A stretch of DNA of 64,000 nucleotides, from assembly GCF_902167145.1 (NCBI RefSeq), contig NC_050098.1, positions 132,754,207-132,818,206 of the forward strand. Reading direction: 5' to 3'. Positions 44,001 to 56,660 of this stretch are shown here, piece by piece. The position numbers were made by a program, and so were the translations under genes. This DNA comes from Zea mays (Eukaryota > Streptophyta > Magnoliopsida > Poales > Poaceae). The notes under the pieces were generated by a model. That model was not told the origin of the DNA and did not search any database. It worked only from the letters and a program-made list of their open reading frames with translations. Every line of letters begins with the position of its first letter. Position 1 is the stretch's first letter.

Positions 44001-47000
44001 TTGCAGGTTTATGCATCCGGGGGTTCAAGCTGGATTATTGATAGCGGATGCACAAACCATATGACGGGGGAGAAGAAGATGTTCACCTCCTACGTCAAGA
44101 ATAAGGATTCCCAAGATTCAATCATATTCGGTGATGGGAATCAAGGCAAGGTAAAAGGTTTAGGTAAAATTGCAATTTCAAATGAGCACTCTATTTCTAA
44201 TGTGTTTTTAGTAGAGTCGCTTGGATATAATTTGCTATCTGTTAGTCAATTATGCAATATGGGGTATAACTGTCTATTTACAAATGTAGATGTGTCTGTC
44301 TTTAGAAGAAGTGATGGTTCACTAGCTTTTAAGGGTGTATTAGACGGCAAACTTTATTTAGTTGATTTTGCAAAAGAAGAGGCTGGTCTAGATGCATGCT
44401 TAATAGCTAAGACTAGCATGGGCTGGCTGTGGCATCGCCGTTTAGCACATGTAGGGATGAAGAACCTTCACAAGCTTCTAAAGGGAGATCATGTGATAGG
44501 TTTGACTAACGTACAATTCGAAAAAGATAGACCTTGTGCAGCTTGTCAAGCAGGTAAACAGGTGGGAGGAGCGCATCACAGCAAGAATGTGATGACCACC
44601 TCAAGACCTCTGGAGCTGCTGCATATGGACCTCTTCGGACCCGTCGCCTATCTGAGCATAGGAGGGAGTAAGTATGGTCTAGTTATTATTGATGACTTTT
44701 CCCGCTTCACTTGGGTGTTCTTTTTGCAGGATAAGTCTGAAACCCAAGGGACCCTCAAGCGCTTCCTCAGGAGAGCTCAAAATGAGTTTGAGCTCAAGGT
44801 GAAGAAGATAAGGAGCGACAACGGGTCCGAGTTCAAGAACCTTCAAGTGGAGGAGTTCCTTGAAGAGGAAGGGATCAAGCACGAGTTCTCCGCTCCCTAC
44901 ACACCACAGCAAAATGGTGTGGTAGAGAGAAAGAACAGGACGCTCATCGATATGGCGAGGACGATGCTAGGAGAATACAAGACCCCCGAGTGCTTTTGGA
45001 CGGAAGCCGTGAACACGGCTTGCCACGCCATCAACAGGGTCTACCTTCATCGTCTCCTCAAGAAGACGTCGTATGAGCTACTAACCGGTAACAAACCCAA
45101 TGTATCTTACTTTCGTGTATTTGGGAGCAAGTGCTACATTCTAGTGAAGAAGGGTAGAAATTCCAAGTTTGCTCCCAAAGCTGTAGAAGGGTTTTTATTA
45201 GGTTATGACTCAAATACAAAGGCGTATAGAGTCTTCAACAAATCATCGGGTTTGGTTGAAGTCTCTAGCGACGTTGTATTTGATGAGACTAATGGCTCTC
45301 CAAGAGAGCAAGTTGTTGATCTTGATGATATAGATGAAGAAGATGTTCCAACGGCCGCGATACGAACCATGACGATTGGAGACGTTCGGCCACATGAACA
45401 AGATGAACGAGAGCAACCTTCTTCCTCAACTATGGTGCATTCCCCAACTCAAGACGATGAACAGGTTCATCAACAGGAGGCGTGTGATCAAGGGGGAGCA
45501 CAAGATGATCATGTGACGGAGGAAGAAGCGCAACCGGCACCTCCAACCCAAGTTCGAGCGATGATTCAAAGGAATCATCCCGTCGACCAAATTCTGGGTG
45601 ACATTAGCAAGGGAGTAACTACTCGGTCTCGATTAGTTAATTTTTGTGAGCATTATTCCTTTGTCTCTTCTATTGAGCCTTTCAGGGTAGAGGAGGCCTT
45701 GCTAGATCCGGACTGGGTGTTGGCCATGCAAGAGGAGCTCAACAACTTCAAGAGGAATGAAGTTTGGACTCTGGTGCCTCGTCCGAAGCAAAATGTTGTG
45801 GGAACCAAGTGGGTGTTCCGCAACAAACAGGACGAGCACGGGGTGGTGACAAGGAACAAGGCTCGACTTGTGGCAAAAGGTTATGCCCAAGTCGCAGGCT
45901 TGGACTTTGAGGAGACTTTTGCTCCTGTGGCTAGGCTAGAGTCTATTCGTATCTTGCTAGCATATGCCGCTCACCATTCTTTCAGGTTGTTCCAAATGGA
46001 TGTGAAGAGCGCTTTCCTCAATGGGCCAATCAAGGAGGAGGTGTACGTAGAGCAACCCCCTGGCTTCGAGGATGAACGGTACCCCGACCATGTGTGTAAG
46101 CTCTCTAAGGCGCTCTATGGACTTAAGCAAGCCCCAAGAGCATGGTATGAATGCCTTAGAGACTTTTTAATTGTTAATGCTTTCAAGGTTGGGAAAGCCG
46201 ATCCAACTCTTTTTACAAAGACTTGTGATGGTGATTTGTTTGTGTGCCAAATTTATGTCGATGACATAATATTTGGTTCTACTAACCAAAAGTCTTGTGA
46301 AGAGTTTAGCAGGGTAATGACGCAGAAATTCGAGATGTCGATGATGGGCGAGTTGAACTACTTCCTTGGGTTCCAAGTGAAGCAACTCAAGGACGGCACC
46401 TTCATCTCTCAAACGAAGTACACGCAAGATCTGCTAAAGCGGTTTGGGATGAAGGACGCCAAGCCCGCGAAGACTCCGATGGGAACCGACGGACACACCG
46501 ACCTCAACAAAGGAGGTAAGTCCGTTGATCAAAAAGCATACCGGTCAATGATAGGGTCATTACTTTACTTATGTGCAAGTAGACCGGATATTATGCTTAG
46601 CGTATGCATGTGTGCTAGATTTCAATCCGATCCTAAGGAGTGTCACTTAGTGGCGGTGAAGCGAATTTTGAGATATTTAGTTGCTACGCCTTGCTTCGGG
46701 CTCTGGTATCCAAAGGGGTCTACCTTTGACTTGATTGGATATTCAAATTCCGACTATGCTGGATGTAAGGTCGATAGGAAGAGTACATCGGGGACGTGCC
46801 AATTCTTAGGAAGGTCCCTGGTGTCGTGGAACTCTAAGAAACAAACCTCTGTTGCCCTATCCACCGCTGAGGCCGAGTATGTTGCCGCAGGACAGTGTTG
46901 CGCGCAACTACTTTGGATGAGGCAAACCCTCAGGGACTTTGGCTACTATCTGAGCAAAGTCCCACTCCTATGTGATAATGAGAGTGCTATCCGCATGGCG

Positions 47001-47207
47001 GAAAATCCTATTGAGCACAGCCGCACAAAGCACATAGACATCCGGCATCACTTTCTGAGAGACCACCAGCAAAAGGGGGATATCGAAGTGTTTCATGTTA
47101 GCACCGAGAACCAGCTAGCCGATATCTTTACCAAGCCTCTAGATGAGAAGACCTTTTGCAGGCTGCGTAGTGAGCTAAATGTCTTAGATTCGCGGAACTT
47201 GGATTGA
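44001..47207 (+). CDS. Sirevirus Pol
   Basis: A 1,068-codon open frame in the +1 register relative to gag. The coordinate 44001 is a TTG, not a proven start; the product is probably made by frameshift or from a spliced RNA (TTTGCCTTGCAG lies at the junction). Domains: protease [15 protein letters not shown] (about residues 8-24), integrase zinc region ([20 protein letters not shown], about 148-185), integrase core ([25 protein letters not shown]), reverse transcriptase ([11 protein letters not shown] to YVDDIIFGS, about 610-770), and RNase H ([24 protein letters not shown], about 910-1050). The frame is uninterrupted, so this copy could be coding-competent apart from the gag/pol junction. No env-like ORF follows. 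Confidence 0.95.
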   Translation: MQVYASGGSSWIIDSGCTNHMTGEKKMFTSYVKNKDSQDSIIFGDGNQGKVKGLGKIAISNEHSISNVFLVESLGYNLLSVSQLCNMGYNCLFTNVDVSVFRRSDGSLAFKGVLDGKLYLVDFAKEEAGLDACLIAKTSMGWLWHRRLAHVGMKNLHKLLKGDHVIGLTNVQFEKDRPCAACQAGKQVGGAHHSKNVMTTSRPLELLHMDLFGPVAYLSIGGSKYGLVIIDDFSRFTWVFFLQDKSETQGTLKRFLRRAQNEFELKVKKIRSDNGSEFKNLQVEEFLEEEGIKHEFSAPYTPQQNGVVERKNRTLIDMARTMLGEYKTPECFWTEAVNTACHAINRVYLHRLLKKTSYELLTGNKPNVSYFRVFGSKCYILVKKGRNSKFAPKAVEGFLLGYDSNTKAYRVFNKSSGLVEVSSDVVFDETNGSPREQVVDLDDIDEEDVPTAAIRTMTIGDVRPHEQDEREQPSSSTMVHSPTQDDEQVHQQEACDQGGAQDDHVTEEEAQPAPPTQVRAMIQRNHPVDQILGDISKGVTTRSRLVNFCEHYSFVSSIEPFRVEEALLDPDWVLAMQEELNNFKRNEVWTLVPRPKQNVVGTKWVFRNKQDEHGVVTRNKARLVAKGYAQVAGLDFEETFAPVARLESIRILLAYAAHHSFRLFQMDVKSAFLNGPIKEEVYVEQPPGFEDERYPDHVCKLSKALYGLKQAPRAWYECLRDFLIVNAFKVGKADPTLFTKTCDGDLFVCQIYVDDIIFGSTNQKSCEEFSRVMTQKFEMSMMGELNYFLGFQVKQLKDGTFISQTKYTQDLLKRFGMKDAKPAKTPMGTDGHTDLNKGGKSVDQKAYRSMIGSLLYLCASRPDIMLSVCMCARFQSDPKECHLVAVKRILRYLVATPCFGLWYPKGSTFDLIGYSNSDYAGCKVDRKSTSGTCQFLGRSLVSWNSKKQTSVALSTAEAEYVAAGQCCAQLLWMRQTLRDFGYYLSKVPLLCDNESAIRMAENPIEHSRTKHIDIRHHFLRDHQQKGDIEVFHVSTENQLADIFTKPLDEKTFCRLRSELNVLDSRNLD

Positions 47208-48029
47208 ATTGTAGCATACATGTGTTTATGCTTTTGATCATTCTGCATATTGTTGTTTATTTTGGTGCTCAAGTTGTACAAACACTCCCTGGACCTCACA
47301 AGTCCGTTGCAAAGTGATGCACATGTTTAGGGGGAGATGTGTTACAACTTGACCCTTTGAGACTAACCATACGCTTGAGTTTGCTTGTTTTAGTCTCGAA
47401 GGAGAATTGAAAGGGAAAAGGTGGACTTGGACCATGAAAGACTTCCACTGCACTCCGATGAGAGGGTAACTTATTCCAAGTTCATCTCATGAACTCTTAT
47501 TGCCATTTGCTCTTAATTGAAGATTTTGGTGAGGCAATGAGGTTAAAAGGGCCAAAATTGATCCCGTTTTGGTGCTTGATGCCAAAGGGGGAGAAAATAA
47601 AGGCCAAAGCAATAAATGGATCAGCTACCACTTGAGAAATTTTAAAAATAGTAGAATAGAGCTTTTGGTTTGTCTAAACTCTTGTATTGAGCTTTTGGTT
47701 TGTCTAAACTCTTGTATTGTCTCTTTTATCAAAAGTTGGTTTCTTGTGGGGAGAAATGTTGATTATGGGAAAAAGGGGGAGTTTAGGGGGAGTTTTTGAA
47801 ATCTTTGATCAATCTCTTTTGGAATGACTCTCTTTATGCTTCAACATGTGTGTTTGACTTAGAGATAGAGATTGGAGTTTGATTTGCAAAAACAAACCAA
47901 GTGGTGGCAAAGGATGATCCATATATGCCAAAATTGAATAAAACTCAAATTTATTTTATTTGAAGTGATCTTGCACTTGTTTTAGTTGCTTTATGTTGTG
48001 TTGGCATAAATCACCAAAAAGGGGGAGAT
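47208..48029 (+). other. Sirevirus 3' non-coding region with repeated polypurine motifs
   Basis: 820 bp with no gene. GGGGGAG-type purine tracts recur near 47331, 47587 and 47775, and the functional one abuts the LTR (AAAAAGGGGGAGAT, 48016-48029). A short direct repeat (GAGCTTTTGGTTTGTCTAAA, twice, 47658-47718) also lies here. Multiple polypurine tracts are known for Sireviruses. Confidence 0.8.
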
Positions 48030-49276
48030 TGAAAGGGAAATGTGCCCTTGGGCCATTTCTAAGTATTTTGGAAATTGAGTGCCAACACAAAGTGCTTAAA
48101 TGTGAATCTATGCCCATGGATGAACAAAGTGCAAATCACAAGTAAAGGTATGTTTCTAAGCCTTAGTACATTGGTTTTGTGTACTAATATATTTGTCTAA
48201 GTGTTAGAAACCGAGAGAAGAAGAAAAGGAGAATGTTGGCTGTGTACAGCCAACAGGCTGTTTCGGTCTGGGGCACCGGACTGTCCGGTGGTGCACCGGA
48301 CAGTGTCCGGTGCGCCAGGCTGCCTCGACCTGAAGACGCCGCTCTCGGGAATTTGCCGACGGCGTACGGCTAAAATTCATCGGACTGTCCGGTGTGCACC
48401 GGACTGTCCGGTGAGCCAACGGTCGGCCGAGCCAACGGTCGGCCGCGGAATCTGCGCGCGACACGTGGTCTGGCCAACGGTCGGAAGGAGGCACCGGACT
48501 GTCCGGTGTGCACCGGACTGTCCGGTGCGTCAGATCTACAACGGCCGGCAACGGTCGGCTGCGCCTGTTAAGGAAAGAAATTGGGCACCGGACAGTGTCC
48601 GGTGTGCACCGGACTGTCCGGTGCACCCGACGACAGAAGGCAAGGATGGCCTTCCAGATTTGTTCTCAACGGCTCCTAGCTTCCTTGGGGCTATAAAAGG
48701 GACCCCTAGGCGCATGGAGGAGAACACGAAGCATTCCTTGAGCACTCTTGATCACTCACACATCAATCTTGCGCACTTGTTCGACATTCTAGTGATTTGA
48801 GCTCCGTTCTAGTGTGCTAGTCTCTTGAGCTCAAGTCTGGGTCTTGTGTGTGCGTATTCGCTGTGATCTTTGTGTCGGGTGTGAGTTGCTAATCCCTCCC
48901 TTGCTCCGGTATTCTCTGTGAACATCTTTTGTAAGGGCGAGAGGCTCCAAGTTGTGGAGATTCCTCGCAAACGGGATTGAGAAAAGAAAAGCAAGAACAC
49001 CGTGGTATTCAAGTTGATCATTGGATCACTTGAGAGGAGTTGAGTGCAACTCTCGTCCGTTGGGACGCCACAACGTGGAGTAGGCAAGTTTTGTACTTGG
49101 CCGAACCACGGGATAACCACCGTGTCATCTCTGTGATTGATTTCTTGTGGTTATTGTGTTTAGACTCCTCTCTAGCCACTTGGCCATAATTGTGCTAACA
49201 CTTAACAAGTTTTTGTGGCTTAAGTTTTTGAAGTTTTACAGGATCACCTATTCACCCCCCCCTCTAGGTGCTCTCA
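48030..49276 (+). repeat. 3' LTR of the Sirevirus
   Basis: 1,247 bp. It matches the 5' LTR except about six substitutions and a shorter C run (49255-49262). TATA box near 48692. Confidence 0.95.
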
Positions 49277-49281
49277 GATAG

Positions 49282-49472
49282 AACCAGACTTGTCCTATCA
49301 AGAGTACCCCCTCAAGGTATTAGATCAAAAGGAGAGATCAACTCGGGCAAGGCCGGTCAGAATGTATAAAGTTCAGTGGAATCACCATTCAGCAGAAGAA
49401 GCTACATGGGAGACTGAGGATTTTCTACGCTCTCGCTTCCTCGACTTTCTACCCAAAGGAGTCGGTACGTAA
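49282..49472 (+). pseudogene. Chromovirus pol, chromodomain end
   Basis: This continues the frame interrupted at 40308 in the same register. It encodes the end of pol with a chromodomain (YKVQWNHHSAEEATWETEDF), which in relatives reads histone marks to guide integration. It ends at TAA 49470-49472. Confidence 0.9.
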
Positions 49473-49720
49473 CCCCAAAACCCCACCCCACCTGCCCTTT
49501 GAATTCAATTATAAGAAAAACTTAGATAACAAGGATAGTTTAAGTTGTGGATTTAACTTAAGATGGGCTTCCTTCTGAAGTTGCAAAGAGGATGACATTC
49601 GAAGAGCAGTTAATAAGAGAAACTCGAGTATAAAGAAAGAATAGCACCAACACACCTTCAAGCACCCCCAAGGGACTCTACCTAAAATCTCGAGACGAGA
49701 TTCCTTTAAGGGGGGAGGGC
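49473..49720 (+). other. Chromovirus 3' untranslated region and polypurine tract
   Basis: Non-coding. It ends CTTTAAGGGGGGAGGGC (49704-49720), the polypurine tract, directly before the 3' LTR. Confidence 0.8.
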
Positions 49721-52700
49721 TGTAACACCCCAGGTGTTACCATGGCTAGAGCACACCTTGGCACTAAGGACTGTGAATTATATGTGGTAGAGGCTTAAGG
49801 CAACACATAAGAACTTTGGAGATCATGTGCTAATCAAGTTGCCAATGACCTAAGAAGCATTACTCTAATCCTTGCACACTTACTACCTTGGATAAGAGGG
49901 GAGAAGAACCCTAGACCTCTCTTAAACCCTATCTCCCAAAACCCTAGATAAGAGGGAAAAGAGAGTGAACAAGTGTGCAAAACATGAGTAATTTTTACCC
50001 AAACCTTAAGTAACCTTATAACCAGCAATTAGGGGGAGGAAATATTGCAAAAAGACCCCTGGAGAAACCCCAAATCAAATCTCCAAGTGGAGAGAGAGCT
50101 AGAGCTCTCTATTTCTCTCTAAGTTAAAAACTATACCTACACTAAAGATCAGTTGTGTTCACCTCGAAGCTGGCATCAAATCCACCTATGTCCTATACCA
50201 AAAATGTGGCATACCACCCAAGGCACCCACTGGAAAAAGCTGAGCCCGAGACTTGGACGTTTGACATGCCTTGGCATGGTTTTTTTCGCGAGGTGGGCAG
50301 TGTGACACACCCGATTTGGCGACCAGAGTTCTCCCTACCTAGGCCATATCTGCCATGGCAGCTCACGGATGAGAGACAGCCCTAGGTGCCAGGAAAAGAC
50401 TCGCACCGGATTTTTGCCAAGATTCGCACGTTTGCGACTTGGGTGAGCTGTGGAACACGGGCAGATTGTAAGCTCCACGTGTTCGACGCGCCCTGAGCTT
50501 GCCAGAGCATGCCCGCGCGCGCCCCGCGTCGCGCCAACGGCCAGCCGGCGCCCTGTCCCGCGCCCGCGCCTATAAAGCCCTCCCAGGCGTCGGTTACACT
50601 CTTCCGCGCACGCTCAAGCTTCACCGGAGCTCAGTTCACCGTCGTTTGCCCGTGCGCGGCGTGTCCGCGGCCACCCGAGCCACTGCCGCCGTAGACCGGC
50701 TAGTCCAGCTTGCCCCAACCCCATCCACCCCTTTGAGACGAGTGTACACACCCTAGTGAAGCTCCCCGAGCGAGGAATCGAAGCCTACTTCGCCGGAGAG
50801 GTCAGTCCACGGTCGCTGGAGCTCTCAACCCCGCCGGAGTACGTGGACCGGGTAATCCACTCGACCATTTTCCGATTACTTGTGCACACGGTCACTACGT
50901 TACCCCGTGAAGCTCACCGTGCCCTTGGATTGAACCAGATCGCCGTGGTTTGGCCGGTACACTCGCCGCCGACGAGAACACCCGCCTGCGCTCGTGGACC
51001 GGGCGATTCCGGCCATCCCCGCCGTCAAGCCGCACCTCGCTGTGACCGCCAGAGCCTCCCTGAGCCAACCCTACCCTTCACCGGACTTATCTCGCCGCCG
51101 GTAAGCCGCGCCACCCTTTTCTTTCCCGCGGGTACTGTTTACTTTGGGGGAAGGACTGCGGGTGAGAGGAAGAAAAGGTTAGGGGGCTTTTTGAACTGTC
51201 AGCGACCCAGGGGAATAGTGGCGCAAGGGTAGAACTGCGAGGATTGATTTAGTTTAAACCCAGGGACCTCGGTGTAAACTGTTTTTCCAGGAAACTCTTA
51301 TTAAATCTGTTTTTAAATTGAACAGAGACTTTAAAAATTCATAACTTCTGTTTAGTTCATCCAAATTTGGTCAAACCAATTTTGTCAGACTCTAAATAAT
51401 GTAACCCACTTAAGAAATATACAAAACCCCCTATGTGCTATAGAAAACTATAAGGTTCTGATTTAATTATAGTTTTAACCAAAAGCTCAATAATAGAAAG
51501 GAAAATAGTTGTACTATTTGACTAGGGTTAGAAAAATTTGGAGAAGTTTATACCTACCTACTGACTTGTTTAAAAGTGTTAAACCTCTCTGTCCACTCCA
51601 TTAAGTTAGTTTTTACCCCTTATTCTATAATATGCTTAAGGTTAAGAAAAATAGAAAAGGTGACTTAAATAATGAACCAGAAGGCACCCCTATTTTTGTT
51701 AAGATACTTATTCAATATAGTTCACTGGAAAAATCTATCCTACCCTGGTTTAGTGTAAAATAAATGGGATACCTTTTATTTGAATAAATCAAGGAAAACT
51801 TAGAAAAACCCTACAAAAATAACCCCAAGGTGAAAACACCCCCACCCTTGGGATAGTTAATGTTTTGTTATTAAGAACTTAGGAAAAATATGAAATCTGT
51901 TGTTTGACATTTTTCAAATAACAGTGTGGTAGAAAGTGCCTTTTTGACATTAAACCTTAGAAAATCATAACTAAATAACCACCCCTTAGCCTTATGTGGT
52001 TTTTGGCACAGAAGCCTATTATTACTGTTAGATGCCAACAAAAATAACCCTTAGGACAGACCCCCCTCTAATTAAGAGTTGTAGTACAAAGTGGCCCATT
52101 TACCCAACTTTTATTCTTTTTGTCTTAAGCATAGCCTTTATATGTTGAGCCTCAAATTCTTAAAACAGGCTAGAATAGCAAATGGCAACCCACTGTAATT
52201 TTTACAGAATTTTTGGAAAATATTAAACCACTGTCGTAGTTCAAACCTACACTAGAAACCATAAGTAGAAATTAAAGAAAGGAAAATGAATAATGGTAAT
52301 TAGTGTCATCCTAAAACCCTTGTAATTTGTCCACTGAAATGTATAAAGACAATACAAATCCACTATGTTATCCTTAATAAAAACCTAAGCCTAAAAAAGT
52401 AATAAGCATAACCCACTGGAAGCCCCGCATGACTAAGAAACCCTAAGTTACTTCTTGACTTAGTTTCTTTTAGCATAATGTTATTAAATCCTGCATAATC
52501 ATGACATACATGTTCATTGCATTTCGATAGACTGTAACCTTGCTGACGGAGAGTACGTCCTCGTGCCGGAGCAAGGAGCTGCTCAGGAGGTAGCCCCGGA
52601 CCCAGCACCAGAGCCTGCACCAGAGGACCTGCCTGCCACTGCTTTGGAAGGCAAGCCCCGGTTTTATGCATAACCTGTTAATTATGCTATTTTACTTCAC

Positions 52701-54053
52701 TTAATGATTGTAGGATTGATTGTGCACTTAGGTGTAGGAATTGTTTGAAACCCTAGTTGCATGATCTCAGGAATCCCTTTTGAGATGAATACTAGTATGA
52801 TAGGTCGAGTAGTTGCTTTATTTAATTAGGATCTCGGTAGAAGACGAGTGATTTTTCTAGCACTCGCGCGAGATCAGGACTTGGTTGTATCCACCTTCAT
52901 ACTATCATGATACTAGTGGTAGACAACAATCCATGGGGATTGGTTGTCTACGAGATGGGAAAATGGAATAAGGATTAACGTGCGGATACCTGTGTCAAGC
53001 GTTTGAACGTACTAAACACATACCGAGAAATATGGTAAATCGGTAAGCCTAGTACCTGAGTGAACCTGCCCGCAGATTGCCCTCCTCACGCGACCTGAGA
53101 CGTGGTCTCCCATTCCGGTTATGGTGGGTACAAGTGCGGTCACTGCACGACGGCAGTCGGGGTCAGTGAGGCATTGTACGCCAAGGCGGTGAGCCCCTTT
53201 CTGTTGCCAGGGAATCGATGGGGACGGTTGATGTGTGTGGGGACGGAGTGCCCCTGCATGTCGTGTGTTTAGGTTTACCTTGCAAGGATAAAAACTCGAT
53301 TCGAATCGTCTGCTTCTCGCAGCTAATGAGACTGCTTGATCCATTGTACTGCATTGAGTAACAAGTGGAAATATGATGAGTTGATGTAAGCTGTTGATTG
53401 CTAAGTATGCTTGCTACCATGTATGAATAGATAGTACATCTTAAGTCTTAAGAGAGTCACACTTAAATTAACAAAGTTAAAAACTTGATTTAGATACTCA
53501 GCTAGTGCTTTTGGCAACCAAACCCCACAGCCAAACAGCTGCATGTCTAGAGGCAGAGGAGTAGACTCCTCACACCGGGTAAGTCTAGCTGAGTATTAGT
53601 ATACTCAGCCTTGCTTGTGGCATAATTTTTTACAGGTTCTCTGGAGGAAATGGTTGCTGGAGTGACTTGGCCGTCCATCTTGCCACCAGGTTGGACTGTC
53701 GAGTGGGACCCTACCTCGGCTGAGGAGGAGCATGAGGAGTGATGGGACAGGCTTCCCCGTCTCTCCGTTTAATTACCGTTAGTTTTATTCCGCTGCACTT
53801 CGAACACTGATGGCTACTTTCGAAAAACTCCGATGATGATGTAATAACTTAATACTCTTTCATGCATGGTTTTATGCTTTATTGTATTTGCTCTGTGACT
53901 CACCATCGAGTGAGATTTTGGTACTTGATCCTGTCAGTGGCCGCGTCGGACTAGATCCGAGGGATTGACGGGTTATTCCCATTTAAGTGTGGTCTAGCCT
54001 TTACAGCGGGACTTAGACACTTAAGTTGGAATAATTCGGGCAGTTCCGCCACA
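49721..54053 (+). repeat. 3' LTR of the large chromovirus
   Basis: 4,333 bp, the partner of 30152-34496, with about 28 scattered substitutions and small indels. TATA box at 50571. The GC-donor and acceptor junctions of the internal exon-like blocks (52650 and 53636) are unchanged. Confidence 0.95.
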
Positions 54054-54058
54054 AAATT

Positions 54059-54104
54059 TATCTTCAAATTGCCAAGAATCTAAAGCCTATGCTTTGATAC
54101 CAAC
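54059..54104 (-). other. Primer-binding site of the non-autonomous element
   Basis: The minus strand reads TTGGTATCAAAGC (54103-54091), one base inside the LTR, an initiator-methionine tRNA type site. The remaining bases are the rest of its leader. Confidence 0.85.
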
Positions 54105-56660
54105 TGTAACACCCCGGGGTCCACAAACACCCCGGAATGCTACTGAACTACACATCTGACATCCATATATAAAATTCCGGCAGCATCTCTTTTGAAAGAT
54201 TGCATAAACGAGGGGCAACAGTGTATAAACATATATCATGAAAAAAACATACTAAGCATTATTAATCTGCTAGCAAAGGAAAGTTAAACATAACGACATG
54301 AACTGAATTAACCAGTGCACACGACTAGGAAAAAACAAACATCATTTGTCATCGAGTTTCTAATTAAATCATGGCTGTAACTGGGCATCGTTATTATAAT
54401 AGTGAAGGTGAACGTGCTGCTACTTCCCTCATTCCCAACATGAATCAAGTACCTGCATTGAGTAATGCAAGAGTGAGATGATACATCTCAGCAAGCAAAT
54501 TGTTTTGACGAGATATTTAAACCACAAATTGAATTAAACAACATTTTAAAGGAATCACAATTGAGATCAGAAATACTTGTAGATATAGAACTCAATAGTC
54601 CCAATATAACCAATACCATCTCATTTCCTCGAACAACCACAATAGGTTGTATAACCCTTCCCTGCGTCAACAATACCTGCAGATATCACTTCAATGTATG
54701 CATAGGAATGCAATGTGTAGGTCATCTGCCCTCATACCTCTGAGAGTATAAAACCACATCATCTGCTAATATCACTTCAATGAATGCATATAAATGCAAT
54801 GCATATGTCCTCTGCCTTCATACCTCTAAGGGTATGAAGCCGCATCGTACCCCTAATCGAGCAACGTACGATGCTAAGTTGTACCGGTACGGTCGGACCA
54901 TAGGTCACGACCAAACTTCAGATGCAAATGAATCATGTAATGCATATGGCATGCTGCATTTATCAATACACTTCACTTCCTTCAGATACAAAACAAACCT
55001 CAAATAATACTTCATCTGCCTTCAGATACGATACAAACCTCAAATAATACTTTATCTGCCTTCACGGGTGTAAATTAATCTCATGGGTCATACTCGAACC
55101 ATAATCATCATCAATATATGATTGAGCATCAGTATAATACAATCAAGTAAAGCATCACCATAGAGTTCAATTATGAAAGAATTCCATAATTCTGAATATT
55201 AGAGTGTAGGCGATAAAAAAACAACAAGTCAAAACGGTAGAAACCACTACTACATACACTTGCCTTCATCGAGGAAGAAAGATGTACTAGGCATGATCCG
55301 GAGTGTAGCCACCTGCTAGCGGGCATAAAACTTAGTACAAATATTTCACAAACATTTGCCAACAATCAACAAATCGCTCCTACACTTGAAACCAAGACCC
55401 GGTGGAAAGACTCCCACCCTGAACCACATGCCAAACAACAACAGTACTGTTTGTTAATTTTGTATCTTTAAAATTATAACAGTGGTGATATTAAACAAAT
55501 ATTCTAGGAGTGTATACACAAAATACTCTACAACTTCAGTATTCAATGGATAATTAAATTCTGCCATCTATAAGTTCTAAAACATCTGATAAGATAAATG
55601 TCTGAATCTGTTTCAGACAGCAGCATAGTTAACTTCAAAATTCAATATCTACCAAACTACTCAACCAAAAATTATAAAATTCTGCTGGCAGTAAGAACTT
55701 TTATCCCTCTACAAATATCTCCATAGTTGGAACAGCCAATTCGGCTATTTACTATATGAAACCCACCAGTGAAAAGACCCGCTCATTTTTGTCAGGAAAA
55801 CAGGAACAACCACAGTAAAACAAACATAACTGGAGTTTCATAATTCATATGAATGCGCTCTTTAACAATCTGGAAATATTAAAAAATTGTCTACAACTTC
55901 TTTTACAATCCTAAAGTTTAATTCTGTAGATAAAATTGCCTAAATCTTAAGAGAACAGATTCTGCACAGAATTATGAGACTGAAAAACTGCTATAATCAA
56001 ACTGCAATAACTTTCTGATCTGATGTCCGATTGAGGTGTTCTTCACGGCCACGGAAAGATATACAACTTATCTACGACTCATAGACAGACGTTTTATTTT
56101 TTTGAGGCCACTAAGATCACGGAAAACTGGCATGAACAGAAACTGTTGAATCTGCCATCCTGCAGAAACTAATTTCGGGATCAAAATCTAATCTCCCATC
56201 TAATCCAACCAAAAAAACTAATTACAGGGCCTAAAACTCATCCAAAACAAGAGAAAGCATTCATCAAGTGGAGAAAAGAGAGAGAGGAAAGGAAATCCAA
56301 CCAATTCTTGGAGAGGAACGACGATGATGAGCGACGGTATGCCCTCATCTCCCCTCTCTTCTCTTCTTTTCTCTTCCTCTCATCTCTTGGGGCAAGGCAC
56401 AAAAGGGTGACGGCTGCTAGGGGTGGGAGGACGTGGATTCTAGGGTTAGGGAGGTATAAATAGAAGGAAACTTCCACAATCCTAATATCCAATGGCTCAG
56501 ATCAACCGACACTCGAAAAGACTCATCTGGACTTCAAACAAGGCAAACTAGTGATTGATCGGAATCATCTTGATGAGATCTATACATCTACGGCCTCCGA
56601 TCATCCATAGGACACACCATATTTGGATTATAAAAATGGTTTATTTTTTAGGGTGTTACA
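54105..56660 (-). repeat. 5' LTR of the non-autonomous element
   Basis: 2,556 bp, the partner of 25893-28444 (about 34 substitutions and a few 1-4 base indels). Followed by the duplication ATAGG. Confidence 0.9.

Larger units (their letters stand above)
40309..49276 (+). mobile_element. Ji/Opie-like copia Sirevirus
   Basis: LTRs 40309-41561 and 48030-49276, primer site TTGGTATCAGAGC, gag, pol in copia order (protease, integrase, reverse transcriptase, RNase H), polypurine tract and duplication GATAG (40304-40308 and 49277-49281). The TGAAAGGGAAATGTGCCC start, the large gag and the repeated LTR palindromes identify a Sirevirus of the maize Ji/Opie group. The two LTRs differ by about six substitutions and the length of a C run, so this is a young insertion. 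It lies inside the pol of the large chromovirus. Confidence 0.95.
30152..54053 (+). mobile_element. Chromovirus with 4.3-kb LTRs, pol interrupted
   Basis: LTRs 30152-34496 and 49721-54053, primer site at 34499, extra ORF1, gag-pol with C-terminal chromodomain, polypurine tract at 49703, and duplication AAATT (30147-30151 and 54054-54058). The LTRs make up more than half of the element without its insert. They differ by about 28 substitutions plus small indels (0.65%). The gag-pol frame has four stop codons and is split near its end by the Sirevirus at 40309-49276. The TGTAACACCC ends and chromodomain put it in the Tekay group (maize tekay/gyma-like). Confidence 0.95.
25893..56660 (-). mobile_element. 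Non-autonomous LTR element with 2.55-kb LTRs
   Basis: Two long LTRs, 25893-28444 and 54105-56660, start and end in TGTAACACCC/GGGTGTTACA and are flanked by the duplication ATAGG (25888-25892 and 56661-56665). A primer site at 54091-54103 and a polypurine tract near 28448 show minus orientation. After removing the inserted 30152-54053 element, only about 1.76 kb of internal DNA remains and it has no gag or pol. About 34 substitutions between the LTRs (1.3%) make it the oldest of the three nested insertions here. The LTR ends point to a Tekay-like helper. Confidence 0.9.

Noticed and set aside
47208..48029. Possible env-like ORF after Sirevirus pol
   Set aside because: The longest frame is 76 codons, with no signal peptide or membrane segment. 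The region holds polypurine repeats instead.
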